Below are positions 1 through 8,984 of a DNA stretch of 64,000 nucleotides, one piece after another. The notes beneath the pieces were generated by a model. It did no database searches, was not told where the DNA came from, and saw only the letters and a program-made list of their open reading frames with translations. How positions within the stretch are numbered: the first letter of the stretch is position 1; the number at the start of each line of letters is the position of its first letter. This DNA is from Halobacteriales archaeon QS_8_69_73. Its GTDB lineage: Archaea; Halobacteriota; Halobacteria; Halobacteriales; Haloarculaceae. A program made the translations under genes and the position numbers. The stretch is taken from contig PXRZ01000003.1 of NCBI GenBank assembly GCA_003022945.1, forward strand, positions 23,508-87,507, given 5' to 3'.

Positions 1-1289
1 GCCTGGCCGGGCTCGGCGTCGTCGGGGTCGATCGTCGCCTCGCCGTGGAAGAAGACGTAGTAGCCCAGCTTGATGAACGACATGAACGTGCCGACGCCGC
101 CGACAATGAGCAGCCACCACAGCAGGTCCTCGCCGCCGAGCGGCATCGACTTGGAGCCGATGACGACGTTCGAGACGCTCTTGTGGGCCTCGGCGATGAC
201 GATGCCCTTGCTGACGAAACCGTTGAACCCGGGGACGCCGGAGATGGCCGCCGCCCCGAGCAGGTAGGAGACGAACGTCACCGGCATCACCCGCCAGAGG
301 CCGCCGACTTCCGTGATGTCCTCGATTCCGGTGCGGTAGATGACGACGCCGATCGACATGAACAGCAGCGCCTTGTAGAGGATGTGGTTGAACACGTGGC
401 CGAAGGCGCCGCTCGCGGCCAGCGTCGTCCCGATGCCGACGCCGGCGATCATGTAGCCCACCTGCGAGATGATGTGATACGACAGCAGTCGGCGCATGTC
501 CTCCTGTAGCAGCGCCATCGCGGCGCCGAAGACGGCCATCGCGCCGCCCATGTAGGCGATCCAGAGGTGGCCCTCGGGGAACGCCCGGAACATCGCGTAG
601 ACGCCGGTCTTGGTGGTGTAGACGCAGAGGAAGACGCTGGCGGCGACGTGGGGGCTGGGGTAAGTGTCCGGCAGCCAGGTGTGGAGGCCGATGAAGCCGA
701 CGTTGACGCCGATACCGACGGCCATCAGCGCCGGCGCGACGGGGCCGACGACGCCGGTCGCCGCGTCGAAGAGAAACGACCCGGCGGCGGCGTACTGCCA
801 GACGACCGCCCCGAGGACGAGGCTACCGCCGATCCCGTGGGCCACCGCGTACCGGAACCCCGTCCGGACGGCGGCACCGCCGTACTGCCACACCAGCAGC
901 GTACTGGTGACGGCCATCAGTTCCCAGAAGAACACCAGCGTCAGCCAGTCGCCGGCGAAGACGACGCCGAGACTCGTCGCCACGTAGCCGAGCGCCGCGG
1001 CCGTCATCCGGGCGTCGGCGTCGCTGGCGTGGGCGTAGGCGACGGCGGCGGCGCCGATGAGCCCGAAGATGACGCCCATCAGCCGCGAGAAGGCGTCGAC
1101 CTGATACAGCACCGTCTCGAAGCCGAACAGCGCGGTCGGGAGGTGCGTGCCGGGCGCGACCAGCAGCGACCCGACGGCGACGCCGGCGGTCGCGAGCAGG
1201 CCGACCGCGTGGCCGATTCTCCGGGGCGCGACGGCCGCGACGACGGCCGCGACGAACACCGGCACGAACGGCGGCACCGATTCCAGCAT
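1..1289 (-). CDS. mrpD: Mrp-type antiporter D/NuoL-like subunit, 3' end beyond window
   Basis: A proton- or Na+-translocating membrane subunit of the Mrp antiporter, of the NuoL/NuoM/MrpD family. ATG at 1289 opens a hydrophobic frame running off the left edge (about 429 codons seen). Family signatures are visible: LHTWLPDTYPSPH in the fifth-to-seventh helix region, a MRRLLSYHIISQVGYM segment and FNHILYKALLFM. Its ATG shares one base with the stop of the preceding D subunit (TGATG), so translation is probably coupled. It is the third D-type subunit of this operon. The family call is secure; whether it moves H+, Na+ or both cannot be read from sequence. Confidence 0.9.
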   Translation of the reverse strand, partial: MLESVPPFVPVFVAAVVAAVAPRRIGHAVGLLATAGVAVGSLLVAPGTHLPTALFGFETVLYQVDAFSRLMGVIFGLIGAAAVAYAHASDADARMTAAALGYVATSLGVVFAGDWLTLVFFWELMAVTSTLLVWQYGGAAVRTGFRYAVAHGIGGSLVLGAVVWQYAAAGSFLFDAATGVVGPVAPALMAVGIGVNVGFIGLHTWLPDTYPSPHVAASVFLCVYTTKTGVYAMFRAFPEGHLWIAYMGGAMAVFGAAMALLQEDMRRLLSYHIISQVGYMIAGVGIGTTLAASGAFGHVFNHILYKALLFMSIGVVIYRTGIEDITEVGGLWRVMPVTFVSYLLGAAAISGVPGFNGFVSKGIVIAEAHKSVSNVVIGSKSMPLGGEDLLWWLLIVGGVGTFMSFIKLGYYVFFHGEATIDPDDAEPGQ

Positions 1290-3172
1290 CAGCCGACCAC
1301 CCCCACCGCCTCGACGATGGTGTCGACCAGCCGCAGGAACACCGCCGCCGAGGGGACCAGCCCCAGCACGATCGCGCCGGTCGTCGCCGCCAGGATGGGC
1401 CCGAGCATGAACCACGTGCTCTCGTCGCCGAGCCAGCCGCGGCGCTCCCAGCCGCCCGGCGGCGGCCCGCCGTGGTGACTGTAGCCGTCGTGGTCACTGT
1501 GGTCGTCGTGGTCGGCGCCGGCATCGACCTCGTGGTCGCCGTCCGCGTCGCCCTTCTCCGGAACCGTGTGGTCGCTCGGATGGCGGTCGACCGCGTACTC
1601 CCCCTCGACCCGGGGGGCCGGCTCGCCGTAGTCCCGGTCGACCGCCTCGCCGCCGAAGTCCGGGCGACCGACTTCCTCGGGGTCGACGTCGGGGTCCGCG
1701 TCCGGGTCGTCCGCATTATTCGCGTCGTCTGCGTCGTCGGTCTCCTCGTCGCCGGAGCCGCCGTCGGCGCGGGCGACGGTCGAGGCCCGCCGGCCGCCGA
1801 AGGGCGCCTCGACGACCGGCTTGGCGTCGTGGTCGTCGGCGGCCTGGAAGAACGCCTGGTAGACGACCGGCCAGAAGTACGCGACGTTGAGGACGCCGGA
1901 GATCAGGAGTGCGACGGCGAAGACGGTCGAGGCGCCACCGGCCTCGACGGCGCCGATCAGCAGGTAGAACTTGCTGACGAAGCCGGCCACCAGCGGGATG
2001 CCGGCCATCCCGGCGGCGGCGACGGCGAAGGCGGCCATCGTCAGCGGCATCCGCCGGCCGATGCCGGCCATCTCGCTGATGTGGTCGGTGTGGGTCTCGA
2101 CGTGGATGATTCCCGCACAGAGGAACAGCGCGAGCTTCATGAACGCGTGGGCGGGGATGTGCAGCAGCCCGCCCCGGATCGCGTTCGGCCCGAGCAGCGC
2201 CAGCCCGAGGACGATGTACGACAGCTGGCTCACCGTCGAGTACGCCAGCCGGCGCTTGAGGTGGTCCTTCCGGAGGGCGATGACGCTCGCCGCCAGCAGC
2301 GTGACGGTCGCCACGACGGCCAGCGGCAGCCCGAGGCCGAGTGAGCCGACCGTCTCCGGGCCGTAGACGTCCAGGACGACCCGGGAGACGGCGAAGACGC
2401 CCGACTTGACGACGGCGACGGCGTGCAGCAGCCCGGAGACGGGCGTCGGTGCGACCATCGCGTCGGGCAGCCAGGAGTGCAGCGGCATCAGCCCGGCCTT
2501 GACGCCGAAGCCGGCGACCAGCAGCGCGAAGCCCGCCCGGGCCAACGCCGGGTCGGCCGCCGCCAGCGTCTCGATGCCGCCGGGGGTGAAGGCGACGGTG
2601 CCGGCCAGCCGGTAGACCAGCACCGTTCCGGCCAGTATCGCGACGCCGCCGCCGATGGTGTAGAGGAGGTACTTCCGGCCGGCCGCCCGCGCCTCCATTG
2701 TCTCGTCGTGGGCGACCAGCGGGTACGTCGCCACCGTCAGCACCTCGTAGAAGACGAACAGCACGACCAGATTCGAGGCGAAGGCGACGCCGACGGCGGC
2801 GCTGAGGCTCATCGCGAAGGCCGCGAAGTACCGCGTCTGGCCGTGTTCCTCCAGCCCGCGCACGTAGCCGATGCTGTACAGCGACGTGACGATCCACAGC
2901 AGGCTCGCGAGCGCCGCGAACAGGATGCCCAGCGCGTCGGCCCGGAGTTCGAAGGGAACGTCGAGGACGAACCGGCCGAGCGACCAGACGTAGACATCGC
3001 CGGCCAGCACGCCCGGCACCATGCTGGCGACGACGCCGAACTTCGCCACGGCGACGCTCAGCGTCACCGCCTCCCGGAGGTTCGGCCGGCGGTGGGCCGC
3101 GAGGATGCCGACCGTCCCGACGACCGACACCAGCACGGCGACGACGGGCCGCGGGTCGCCGACCTCGGTCAC
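1289..3172 (-). CDS. mrpD: Mrp antiporter D-type subunit with His/Asp-rich C-terminal loop
   Basis: A NuoL/M/MrpD-family ion-translocating membrane subunit, 627 aa. The start chosen is GTG at 3172, which overlaps the previous stop as GTGA; an upstream extension in frame is Arg-rich antisense of the neighbour and is not used. Core motifs are GLMPLHSWLPDAMVAPTP, LKRRLAYSTVSQLSYI and IPAHAFMKLALFLCAGI. After the core (from about residue 460 to 570) comes a very acidic loop ending in a cluster of His and Asp residues, then two or so terminal helices. That loop is longer than in ordinary MrpD (about 490-500 aa) and may bind metal or simply be a halophilic linker. Confidence 0.9.
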   Translation of the reverse strand: MTEVGDPRPVVAVLVSVVGTVGILAAHRRPNLREAVTLSVAVAKFGVVASMVPGVLAGDVYVWSLGRFVLDVPFELRADALGILFAALASLLWIVTSLYSIGYVRGLEEHGQTRYFAAFAMSLSAAVGVAFASNLVVLFVFYEVLTVATYPLVAHDETMEARAAGRKYLLYTIGGGVAILAGTVLVYRLAGTVAFTPGGIETLAAADPALARAGFALLVAGFGVKAGLMPLHSWLPDAMVAPTPVSGLLHAVAVVKSGVFAVSRVVLDVYGPETVGSLGLGLPLAVVATVTLLAASVIALRKDHLKRRLAYSTVSQLSYIVLGLALLGPNAIRGGLLHIPAHAFMKLALFLCAGIIHVETHTDHISEMAGIGRRMPLTMAAFAVAAAGMAGIPLVAGFVSKFYLLIGAVEAGGASTVFAVALLISGVLNVAYFWPVVYQAFFQAADDHDAKPVVEAPFGGRRASTVARADGGSGDEETDDADDANNADDPDADPDVDPEEVGRPDFGGEAVDRDYGEPAPRVEGEYAVDRHPSDHTVPEKGDADGDHEVDAGADHDDHSDHDGYSHHGGPPPGGWERRGWLGDESTWFMLGPILAATTGAIVLGLVPSAAVFLRLVDTIVEAVGVVG

Positions 3173-4743
3173 GCGAAAACACCCCCGAGGAAGCGTTCGA
3201 GGAAGGCCTCGAATGGCGCGGCTGCGAAGCCGAGCGCGACGACGACGACCGCCGCGGCGACGATCACCGCGACCATGCCGGTCGAGACGGCCGCCGGTGC
3301 CCGCGAGTCGGCCCGGGCGCCGCCGTCGGCGACCGGGTCGGGGTCGCGGGCGCCGACCTCCGCATCCGCGTCGGCACCGGTTCCGGTTCCGGCGTCCGTT
3401 CCGGCGCCGACCGCCGGGTCCGTCGGCTCCGTCGGCCCGGCGAAGTAGAGCCGCTCGAGCAGTCGGGCGACGTACGACAGCGTCAACAGCGTCGAGAGGA
3501 AGACGACGACGGCGATCGGCCAGGCGCCCGCCCGGACGGCGCCGACGGCGATGTACCACTTCCCGAGGAAGCCGACCGACGGCGGGATGCCGACGAGGAC
3601 GACCCCGAGGATGCCGACGGCGCCGGCGACGACCGGCGAGCGATAGCCGAGGCGGGCGTAGTCGCCGACGGTCCGGGCGCCGTGGCGGGCGGCCATGACA
3701 CCCGCCGCGGCGAACAGCCCGCCTTTCATCAGCCCGTGGCCGACGAGGTGGACGACCGCTCCGAGAACGGCGTCGGGGGTGACGAGCGCGAAGCCGGCGA
3801 TCACGAGGCCGAACTGCGACACCGACGAGTACGCCAGCATCCGCTTGATGTCCGTCTGGACGGCCGCGAGGGCGCTGCCGGCGAGGATGCTGACGGCCGC
3901 AAAGGCGAGCACCGCCGCCCGGGCGGCCGGCACCGCCTCGAAGAAGGCGGGCGTGAACACGGTAAGAACGATCCGACCGATGGCGTAGGCGGCGACCGTC
4001 GACACCAGCGCCGAGATGAACGTCGTCACCGTGTCTGGGGCGTAGCTGTAGGCGTCGGGCTGCCAGGTGTGCAGCGGGAAGACGGCGGTCTTCAGCCCGA
4101 GGCCGACGAGAATGAAGCCGAACGACGCCAGCACGGCCCGGTCGCCGTAGCTCCCGGCCAGCCGCTCGGAGAGGTCGACCATGTTGAGCGTCCCGGTCTC
4201 GACGAAGGCGTAGCCGACGCCGATGAGAAACAGCGACGCGCCCGTCGTCCCGAGAATGAGGTACTTCAGCGCCGCGACCGCCGACCGCCCCGAGCGGTCG
4301 GCCGCTACCAGGGCGTACGTCGCCAGCCCGGTGATCTCGAGGAAGACGAACATGTTGAACAGGTCGCCGGTGACGGAGACGCCCATCAGCCCGCCGACGA
4401 GCAGGAGGTAGGCGCTGTAGAAGCTGTTGCGCCGGGGGCCGGCGGTGTAGGCGAACGCGAGGACGCCCAGCGAGACGACGGCGACGAGGGCGACGACCGG
4501 CGCCGAGAGGCCGTCGACGACCAGCTCGATGCCGTAGGGCCGCTCGTAGCCGCCGACGACGTGTCTGACGGCGCCGCCGAGGAAGACAGACCGGACGACG
4601 AGCGCCGCCAGGGCGGCCTCGACGGCGCAGGCGACGGCGGCGACGTACCAGCCCGTCCCGGTCGTCCGGAGGCTCAACAGCGGCGGCACCACCGCCGCCA
4701 GAACCGGAACGGCGACGAGCAGCGGCAGCAGGCCGTCAGTCAT
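3169..4743 (-). CDS. mrpD: Mrp antiporter subunit D
   Basis: A 524-aa polytopic antiporter subunit of the MrpD/NuoN type. ATG at 4743 overlaps the stop of mrpC by 8 nt (ATGACTGA). Diagnostic segments are VFPLHTWQPDAYSYAP, IKRMLAYSSVSQFGLV and HLVGHGLMKGGLF. An Ala/Asp/Gly-rich soluble linker lies near residues 435-488, before a last helix. Together with the two downstream D-type subunits it supplies the membrane-embedded pumping units of the complex. Confidence 0.92.
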   Translation of the reverse strand: MTDGLLPLLVAVPVLAAVVPPLLSLRTTGTGWYVAAVACAVEAALAALVVRSVFLGGAVRHVVGGYERPYGIELVVDGLSAPVVALVAVVSLGVLAFAYTAGPRRNSFYSAYLLLVGGLMGVSVTGDLFNMFVFLEITGLATYALVAADRSGRSAVAALKYLILGTTGASLFLIGVGYAFVETGTLNMVDLSERLAGSYGDRAVLASFGFILVGLGLKTAVFPLHTWQPDAYSYAPDTVTTFISALVSTVAAYAIGRIVLTVFTPAFFEAVPAARAAVLAFAAVSILAGSALAAVQTDIKRMLAYSSVSQFGLVIAGFALVTPDAVLGAVVHLVGHGLMKGGLFAAAGVMAARHGARTVGDYARLGYRSPVVAGAVGILGVVLVGIPPSVGFLGKWYIAVGAVRAGAWPIAVVVFLSTLLTLSYVARLLERLYFAGPTEPTDPAVGAGTDAGTGTGADADAEVGARDPDPVADGGARADSRAPAAVSTGMVAVIVAAAVVVVALGFAAAPFEAFLERFLGGVFA

Positions 4744-5098
4744 CGGCCACCTCCTCGAGAACCGCCTCGTCGACGGTGCCGTACTCCTCGTGGATGCGAA
4801 CGACCAGCGCCAGCGCCACCGCGGTGAGGCTGACGCCGACGACGATGGCCGTCAGCACGATGACGTGTGGCAGCGGGCTGGCGTACGGGCCACCACCGCC
4901 GTCCGACGGGACGACGGGCGGCGCCCCGCCGGCGACGTACGCCGCCGCGACGAAGAACAGGAAGACGGCGCTCTGGAAGACGTTCAGCCCGATGATCTTC
5001 TTCACCAGGTTCGGGCTGGCGATCATCATGTAGAGGCCGACGATCATCAGGACGACGAACGCCACGTAGGCCCACCGGCTCGCCAGCAGGTCGATCAC
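4736..5098 (-). CDS. mrpC: Mrp antiporter subunit C (NuoK-like)
   Basis: A 120-aa NuoK-like membrane subunit with three predicted helices. The start codon is GTG at 5098, overlapping the mrpB stop as GTGA. NLVKKIIGLNVFQSAVFLFF is the conserved second-helix region of MrpC, and PLPHVIVLTAIVVGVSLTA is the third-helix region with the PxxxALVLTxIVVG-like pattern. Length fits the family (110-120 aa). It sits between MrpB and the first D subunit, the usual order. Confidence 0.92.
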   Translation of the reverse strand: MIDLLASRWAYVAFVVLMIVGLYMMIASPNLVKKIIGLNVFQSAVFLFFVAAAYVAGGAPPVVPSDGGGGPYASPLPHVIVLTAIVVGVSLTAVALALVVRIHEEYGTVDEAVLEEVADD

Positions 5099-5619
5099 TC
5101 GGCGTCACCTCCGGGGCCGCCGCCGGTGTCGGCGCCGTCGCCGGGCACGGTTCCGGCGTCAGCGTCAGCGTCGGCGTCGGGACCGGCGGCGGTCAGGAAG
5201 AACAGCCCCGCGATGACGCCGCCGACGATGAGGCCGATGCCACCGATCTCGACGGCCTCGATCCCGAGCTTCACGGGTTTCTTCAGCGGGAGCGCCTTGT
5301 AAGCGGTGTAGTCAAGGAAGCTGCTGCCCAAGGCGACACCACCGAGGCCGACGGCGGCGAAGGCGATCACGCCGAGGGAGGCGGCGGCGGTGACGGCTCG
5401 GCGGCCGAGCCACCGCCGGGTGGCGTCGATGCCGAAAGCGAAAGCCAACATCAGCGCGACCGTCCCAACGAGGGCGCCGCCCTGGAAGCCGCCACCCGGG
5501 GAATCGGCGCCGTGGAACGTGACGAACAGCCCGAACGTCAGCACGAACGGCGTCACGACCCGGACCGTGCTCATGATGACCTCGCTTTCGGTGTACGTGC
5601 TGCGTTCGGCGTCGCTCAC
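5095..5619 (-). CDS. mrpB: Mrp antiporter subunit B
   Basis: A 174-aa membrane subunit of the MrpB/MnhB family. GTG at 5619 overlaps the upstream stop as GTGA and gives the N-terminus VSDAERSTYTESEVI; an internal ATG gives the more classical start of helix 1 (MSTVRVVTPFVLTFGLFV) and remains possible. FHGADSPGGGFQGG is the hallmark MrpB loop. The C-terminus is an Asp/Ala/Gly-rich soluble tail. Confidence 0.92.
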   Translation of the reverse strand: MSDAERSTYTESEVIMSTVRVVTPFVLTFGLFVTFHGADSPGGGFQGGALVGTVALMLAFAFGIDATRRWLGRRAVTAAASLGVIAFAAVGLGGVALGSSFLDYTAYKALPLKKPVKLGIEAVEIGGIGLIVGGVIAGLFFLTAAGPDADADADAGTVPGDGADTGGGPGGDAE

Positions 5620-6155
5620 GTGAGCACCTCCCGCCGGAGGACGACCATGGCGGCGACGCCGGCGGCGAAGACGACGGTTGCCTCGCCGAAGGTGTCGAAG
5701 CCGCGGTAGGCCGCGAGCACCGCGGTGACGGTGTTTTCGACGCCGGTCTCGGCGTAGGACTGCGACAGGTAGTAGCCCGTCACCCGCTCGTATGCGATGA
5801 CCGGCGAGTCGGGGTCGCCGACGGCCGGCAGGTCGGGCAGCGTCAGCCCGAAGACGACCGCCAGCGCCCCGCAGGCGACGGCCGCCCGCGGGTCCGGCCG
5901 CTCGAGAGCCCCACCGTCGGTCGGCCGGACCGTCTCGGCGATGGTCAAAAGCAGCAGCACCGTCGTCACGCCGGCGCCGACGACCGCCTCCGTCAGCCCG
6001 ACGTCCGGCGCCAGCAGCAGCGTGTACAGCAGCGCCATCCCGAGACTGTAGGCGGCGAAGAGGATGATGGCCGCCAGCACGTCCCGCAGCAGTGCCGTCG
6101 CGACCGCCGCCGCGACGACGAACGCCACCAGCGCGTAGCCGACCGGCGCGATCAT
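5616..6155 (-). CDS. DUF4040 Mrp subunit (MrpA C-terminal-like)
   Basis: A 179-aa membrane protein matching the hydrogen-antiport DUF4040 module, which in bacteria is the C-terminal part of MrpA. ATG at 6155 overlaps the mrpG stop as ATGA. LLAPDVGLTEAVVGAG is the typical DUF4040 segment. The C-terminal half, with ENTVTAVLAAYRGFDTFGEA, resembles the start of the MrpB-like domain. In this operon the MrpA functions are therefore split between this gene and the NuoL-like subunits. Confidence 0.88.
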   Translation of the reverse strand: MIAPVGYALVAFVVAAAVATALLRDVLAAIILFAAYSLGMALLYTLLLAPDVGLTEAVVGAGVTTVLLLLTIAETVRPTDGGALERPDPRAAVACGALAVVFGLTLPDLPAVGDPDSPVIAYERVTGYYLSQSYAETGVENTVTAVLAAYRGFDTFGEATVVFAAGVAAMVVLRREVLT

Positions 6156-6463
6156 CGGTCCTCCCTCCAGGGCTCGATGTCCTCCTCGTGGGCGGCGCGG
6201 GCGATGGCATGGGCCGCCGTCGGGTTGGTGACGAAGATGAACGCCACCAGCAGGACCGTCTTGACGGTCGTCGTTTCGAGGCCCAACACGAGCGCGACGG
6301 CGATCAGCGTCAGTCCCGCGCCGAGGGTGTCCGTCTGACTGGCGGTGTGAGCCCGGGCGTAGACGTCCGGCAGCCGGATGACGCCGACGGCGGTGACGAA
6401 GGTAAAGAACACCCCGCCGAGAAGGAAGCCGACGACGGCGACCTCCAGCGGCGTCACGTCCAC
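6152..6463 (-). CDS. mrpG: Mrp antiporter subunit G
   Basis: A 103-aa membrane protein with three helices. GTG at 6463 is one base after the mrpF stop. The MrpG signature is GVIRLPDVYARAHTASQTDT followed by FIFVTNPTAAHAIARAA. Length is normal for the family. The subunit is needed for assembly or activity of the antiporter; it has no known catalytic residues. Confidence 0.92.
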   Translation of the reverse strand: MDVTPLEVAVVGFLLGGVFFTFVTAVGVIRLPDVYARAHTASQTDTLGAGLTLIAVALVLGLETTTVKTVLLVAFIFVTNPTAAHAIARAAHEEDIEPWREDR

Positions 6464-6464
6464 G

Positions 6465-6737
6465 TCACATCACCCCCCCGCGGTCGACGGTGAACTTCGA
6501 GATGGCGACCGCCATCAGGAAGTTCAACAGCGCGTACACCAGCGCGATGTCGAGAAACGAGGGAACGTCCAGTGCCGCCGAAAGCAGCGCCAGGATGACG
6601 ACCGTGTTCGTCCCGAGGACGTTGACGGCGACGACGCGGTCCTGCATCGTCGGCCCGCGGACCGCCCGGTAGAGCACCGCGGCCGCCAGTACGACGAGCG
6701 CCGCGGCGGCCGCCAGCAGGGCCTGCTCGACGATCAT
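6465..6737 (-). CDS. mrpF: Mrp antiporter subunit F
   Basis: A 90-aa membrane subunit with three helices. ATG at 6737 overlaps the mrpE stop (ATGA). RAVRGPTMQDRVVAVNVLGT is the conserved MrpF region, and the last segment FLDIALVYALLNFLMAVAIS is typical. Confidence 0.92.
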   Translation of the reverse strand: MIVEQALLAAAAALVVLAAAVLYRAVRGPTMQDRVVAVNVLGTNTVVILALLSAALDVPSFLDIALVYALLNFLMAVAISKFTVDRGGVM

Positions 6738-7846
6738 GCGTCACCTCCCGCCGGACCGGTGACGACGGTCTCGCCGCTGTCGGCGTCGTCGGCGCCGTCG
6801 TCGCCCTCGACGATCCGAGCGTCGTCACGTTCGCGGGGGGTCGCGACCGCGAGAGCCGGGCGGCCGTAGAAGACGAACCGGACGGCCCGCTCGAGGGCGC
6901 CGTCGAACAGCCCCTCGCGGGCCGCCGGGGTCAGCGTGTGGACCATCATCCGGCGGCCGTGGACCCGGACCGTCAGCGTCCCCGGCGTGAGCGTGATGCT
7001 GTTGGCCAGAAGCGTCAGCGGCATCCCGCCCCACACCGCACACTCCGTCTCGACCATCCGGGGCTCGATGGGCAGCGACGGGTGGAGGATGACGTAGGCC
7101 ACCCGCAGGTTCGAAACGACGATCTCGTAGAGCAGGTACGGTACGTACGCGACGAGCCGCACCAGCTGGCGGCCGAGGGTCGGCAGGTGGAGCCGGTCGG
7201 TGAAGGTGATGCGGTGGAGCATCGCGGCCACCAGCGTCGCGCTGACGGCGCCGGTAGCGACGTCGAACCCCGTGCCGGCGAAGCCGCCGAGCAGCTGGTA
7301 GAACAGAAAGGAGATCCCGAACAGCGTCGCGAACTGGAGGGCGCCGCCGCGGCGGAGCAGTCGGCCGCGCCGGGTCGGCCGGTCGACGGGCGCCTCCTCG
7401 ACGGCGAGGCCGCGCTCGGTCAGCGCCGCCTCCATCGGCCGGAGAATCGGGACGTTGCCGCCGGGGCTGTACTGCGGGTCGACGACGACCCGCTCGATGC
7501 CGTCGTCGGCGTAGTTCGCGATCACCCGTGCGTAGTCGTCGGGGCCGAAGAGATACGTGTCGGCGCCGATGACCGTCGTCTCGACGACGAGGTCGTCGTC
7601 GCCGTCCTCGCGGGCCCAGACGGCGACCCGGTCCAGCAGCGTCTCGGTCTCCTCGCGGACGCCGGCGGCGACGTCGCCGATGTCGTGCCAGGCGACGGGC
7701 GCGACGAAGTGGACCACCGGCTCGCCGGCGCCGGACAGCGCCTCGCGGACCGCGTATGTGACCGTCTGCCGCAGCGTGACCGACTCGCCGACGGGGACGA
7801 CCACCGGTCCCGCGTCGTCACGCCGGTCGGGAGGGTACTGAGACAC
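6734..7846 (-). CDS. mrpE: Mrp antiporter subunit E with N-terminal Usp-like domain
   Basis: A 370-aa protein, first gene of the Mrp operon. The start is GTG at 7846. Residues 1 to about 150 form a soluble domain resembling universal stress proteins (VVVPVGES at the first strand, a late DPQYSPGGN loop). Residues from about 170 carry the MrpE membrane helices and the conserved LLANSITLTPGTLTVRV segment, followed by an acidic tail. Bacterial MrpE has about 160 aa and no such N-terminal domain. The fusion suggests nucleotide- or stress-linked control of antiport; that is inference. Confidence 0.88.
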   Translation of the reverse strand: MSQYPPDRRDDAGPVVVPVGESVTLRQTVTYAVREALSGAGEPVVHFVAPVAWHDIGDVAAGVREETETLLDRVAVWAREDGDDDLVVETTVIGADTYLFGPDDYARVIANYADDGIERVVVDPQYSPGGNVPILRPMEAALTERGLAVEEAPVDRPTRRGRLLRRGGALQFATLFGISFLFYQLLGGFAGTGFDVATGAVSATLVAAMLHRITFTDRLHLPTLGRQLVRLVAYVPYLLYEIVVSNLRVAYVILHPSLPIEPRMVETECAVWGGMPLTLLANSITLTPGTLTVRVHGRRMMVHTLTPAAREGLFDGALERAVRFVFYGRPALAVATPRERDDARIVEGDDGADDADSGETVVTGPAGGDA

Positions 7847-7927
7847 GGCTTGTCACTACCCGGTCTTTCGGCAGGCGAAACAAAACGGTTGTTCTTCCGG
7901 CCGGCGGTGGGACGGCGTCGAACAACG

Positions 7928-7933
7928 CTTAAC
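7928..7933 (+). promoter_or_regulatory. TATA-like element of pantoate kinase gene
   Basis: CTTAAC lies centred about 27 nt before the ATG at 7958, the spacing of a leaderless haloarchaeal promoter. Confidence 0.55.
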
Positions 7934-7957
7934 ACACCGCGCCACGGAGACCGGGCC

Positions 7958-8776
7958 ATGACCGAGGCCGTAGCGTTCGTTCCGGGGCACGTGACGGGCT
8001 TTTTCACCGCCGACCACGACGACGACCCGACGAAAGCCGGCTCCCGCGGCGCCGGCATCGCGCTCGCCGACGGCGTAACCGTCCGGCTCGAACCGGGTGA
8101 CGGCGTCGAGGTGAACGGCGAGGACTGCGAAATAGAGGCCGTCGACCGGGTGCTGAACGCGCTGCGGTCGACGGCGCGGGTGATCGTCGAGACCGAGCTG
8201 CCGCTGTCGGCCGGCTTCGGCGTCTCCGGGGCCGCGGCGCTCGGCGCCGCTCTGACCGCCAACGAGGTGTTCGGACACGGCCTCTCGAAGAACGAACTCG
8301 TGACGATAGCCCACGGCGCGGAGGTCCAGGCCGGGACCGGTCTCGGCGACGTGGTCGCGCAGGCCCGCGGCGGCTTCCCCGTCCGGCTCGAGGCCGGGGC
8401 ACCGGCCCACGGCGCGATGGACGGGGTTCCGGCGACCCGCGACGTCGAGTACGTCAGCTTCGGCGAGCTGTCGACGACGGCGGTACTCGACGGCGACACG
8501 GAGGCGCTGACGGCGGCCGGCCGCGAGGCGCTGTCGGCGCTGGTCGCCGAGCCGACCCTGGAGACGTTCATGCACGTCTCCCGGAGCTTCGCCCGCGAGG
8601 TCGACCTACTGACGCCGGCGGTCCAGGAGGCAATCGAGGACGTCTCGGCGGCCGGCGGCGAGGCCTCGATGGCGATGCTCGGCGAGACGGTCTTCGCGCT
8701 GGACGCCGGGCTGTCGGACGCCGGTTACGACGCCGAGCGGTGCTCCGTCTCGCTGGCCGGCGCTCACCTGCGGTAG
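7958..8776 (+). CDS. pantoate kinase
   Basis: Phosphorylates pantoate to 4-phosphopantoate with ATP, the first of two archaea-specific steps to CoA. The protein has 272 aa. GHMP-kinase features are the N-terminal FVPGHVTGFF segment, the glycine-rich ATP motif PLSAGFGVSGAAALGAALTA near residues 85-105 and the GTGLGDVVAQARGGFPVR motif that marks the PoK subgroup. The partner enzyme, phosphopantothenate synthetase, is two genes downstream. The start ATG follows a TATA-like element at leaderless distance. Confidence 0.92.
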   Translation: MTEAVAFVPGHVTGFFTADHDDDPTKAGSRGAGIALADGVTVRLEPGDGVEVNGEDCEIEAVDRVLNALRSTARVIVETELPLSAGFGVSGAAALGAALTANEVFGHGLSKNELVTIAHGAEVQAGTGLGDVVAQARGGFPVRLEAGAPAHGAMDGVPATRDVEYVSFGELSTTAVLDGDTEALTAAGREALSALVAEPTLETFMHVSRSFAREVDLLTPAVQEAIEDVSAAGGEASMAMLGETVFALDAGLSDAGYDAERCSVSLAGAHLR

Positions 8777-8984
8777 CGGGCCGTCATGCCTGCCTAAGGG
8801 CTTTTACGACCGCCACCGCCGACGGGACGTCCCACCTCGGCTTCCGGGTCCAGCAGTTCGGTTTCGACGCCGAGGCCGCCGAGGCCGTCGCCGACCTGCA
8901 CTGTGGACGGCTGGCCGGGACGGGTCGGATCGCGCCGGCACCACGACCGGAAGACACTTTCGAGCCGCCGGGGACCGTGAACGC
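8777..8984 (+). other. short intergenic stretch, coding-like but no start
   Basis: No complete gene is visible. One plus frame reads haloarchaeal-like (GFRVQQFGFDAEAAEAVADL) with high GC at third positions but has no acceptable start and runs into the next gene out of frame. It may be a gene remnant or chance. Confidence 0.2.

Noticed and set aside
567-1478. Long plus-strand acidic frames over the Mrp operon
   Set aside because: They are antisense shadows: the Asp/Arg-rich composition is the usual result of reading GC-rich haloarchaeal genes backwards, and the minus strand has clear family motifs.
8777-8984. Possible small protein with GFRVQQFGFDAEAAEAVADL
   Set aside because: Coding-like codons but no start codon, no stop in a sensible place and no recognisable family; kept only as a note.
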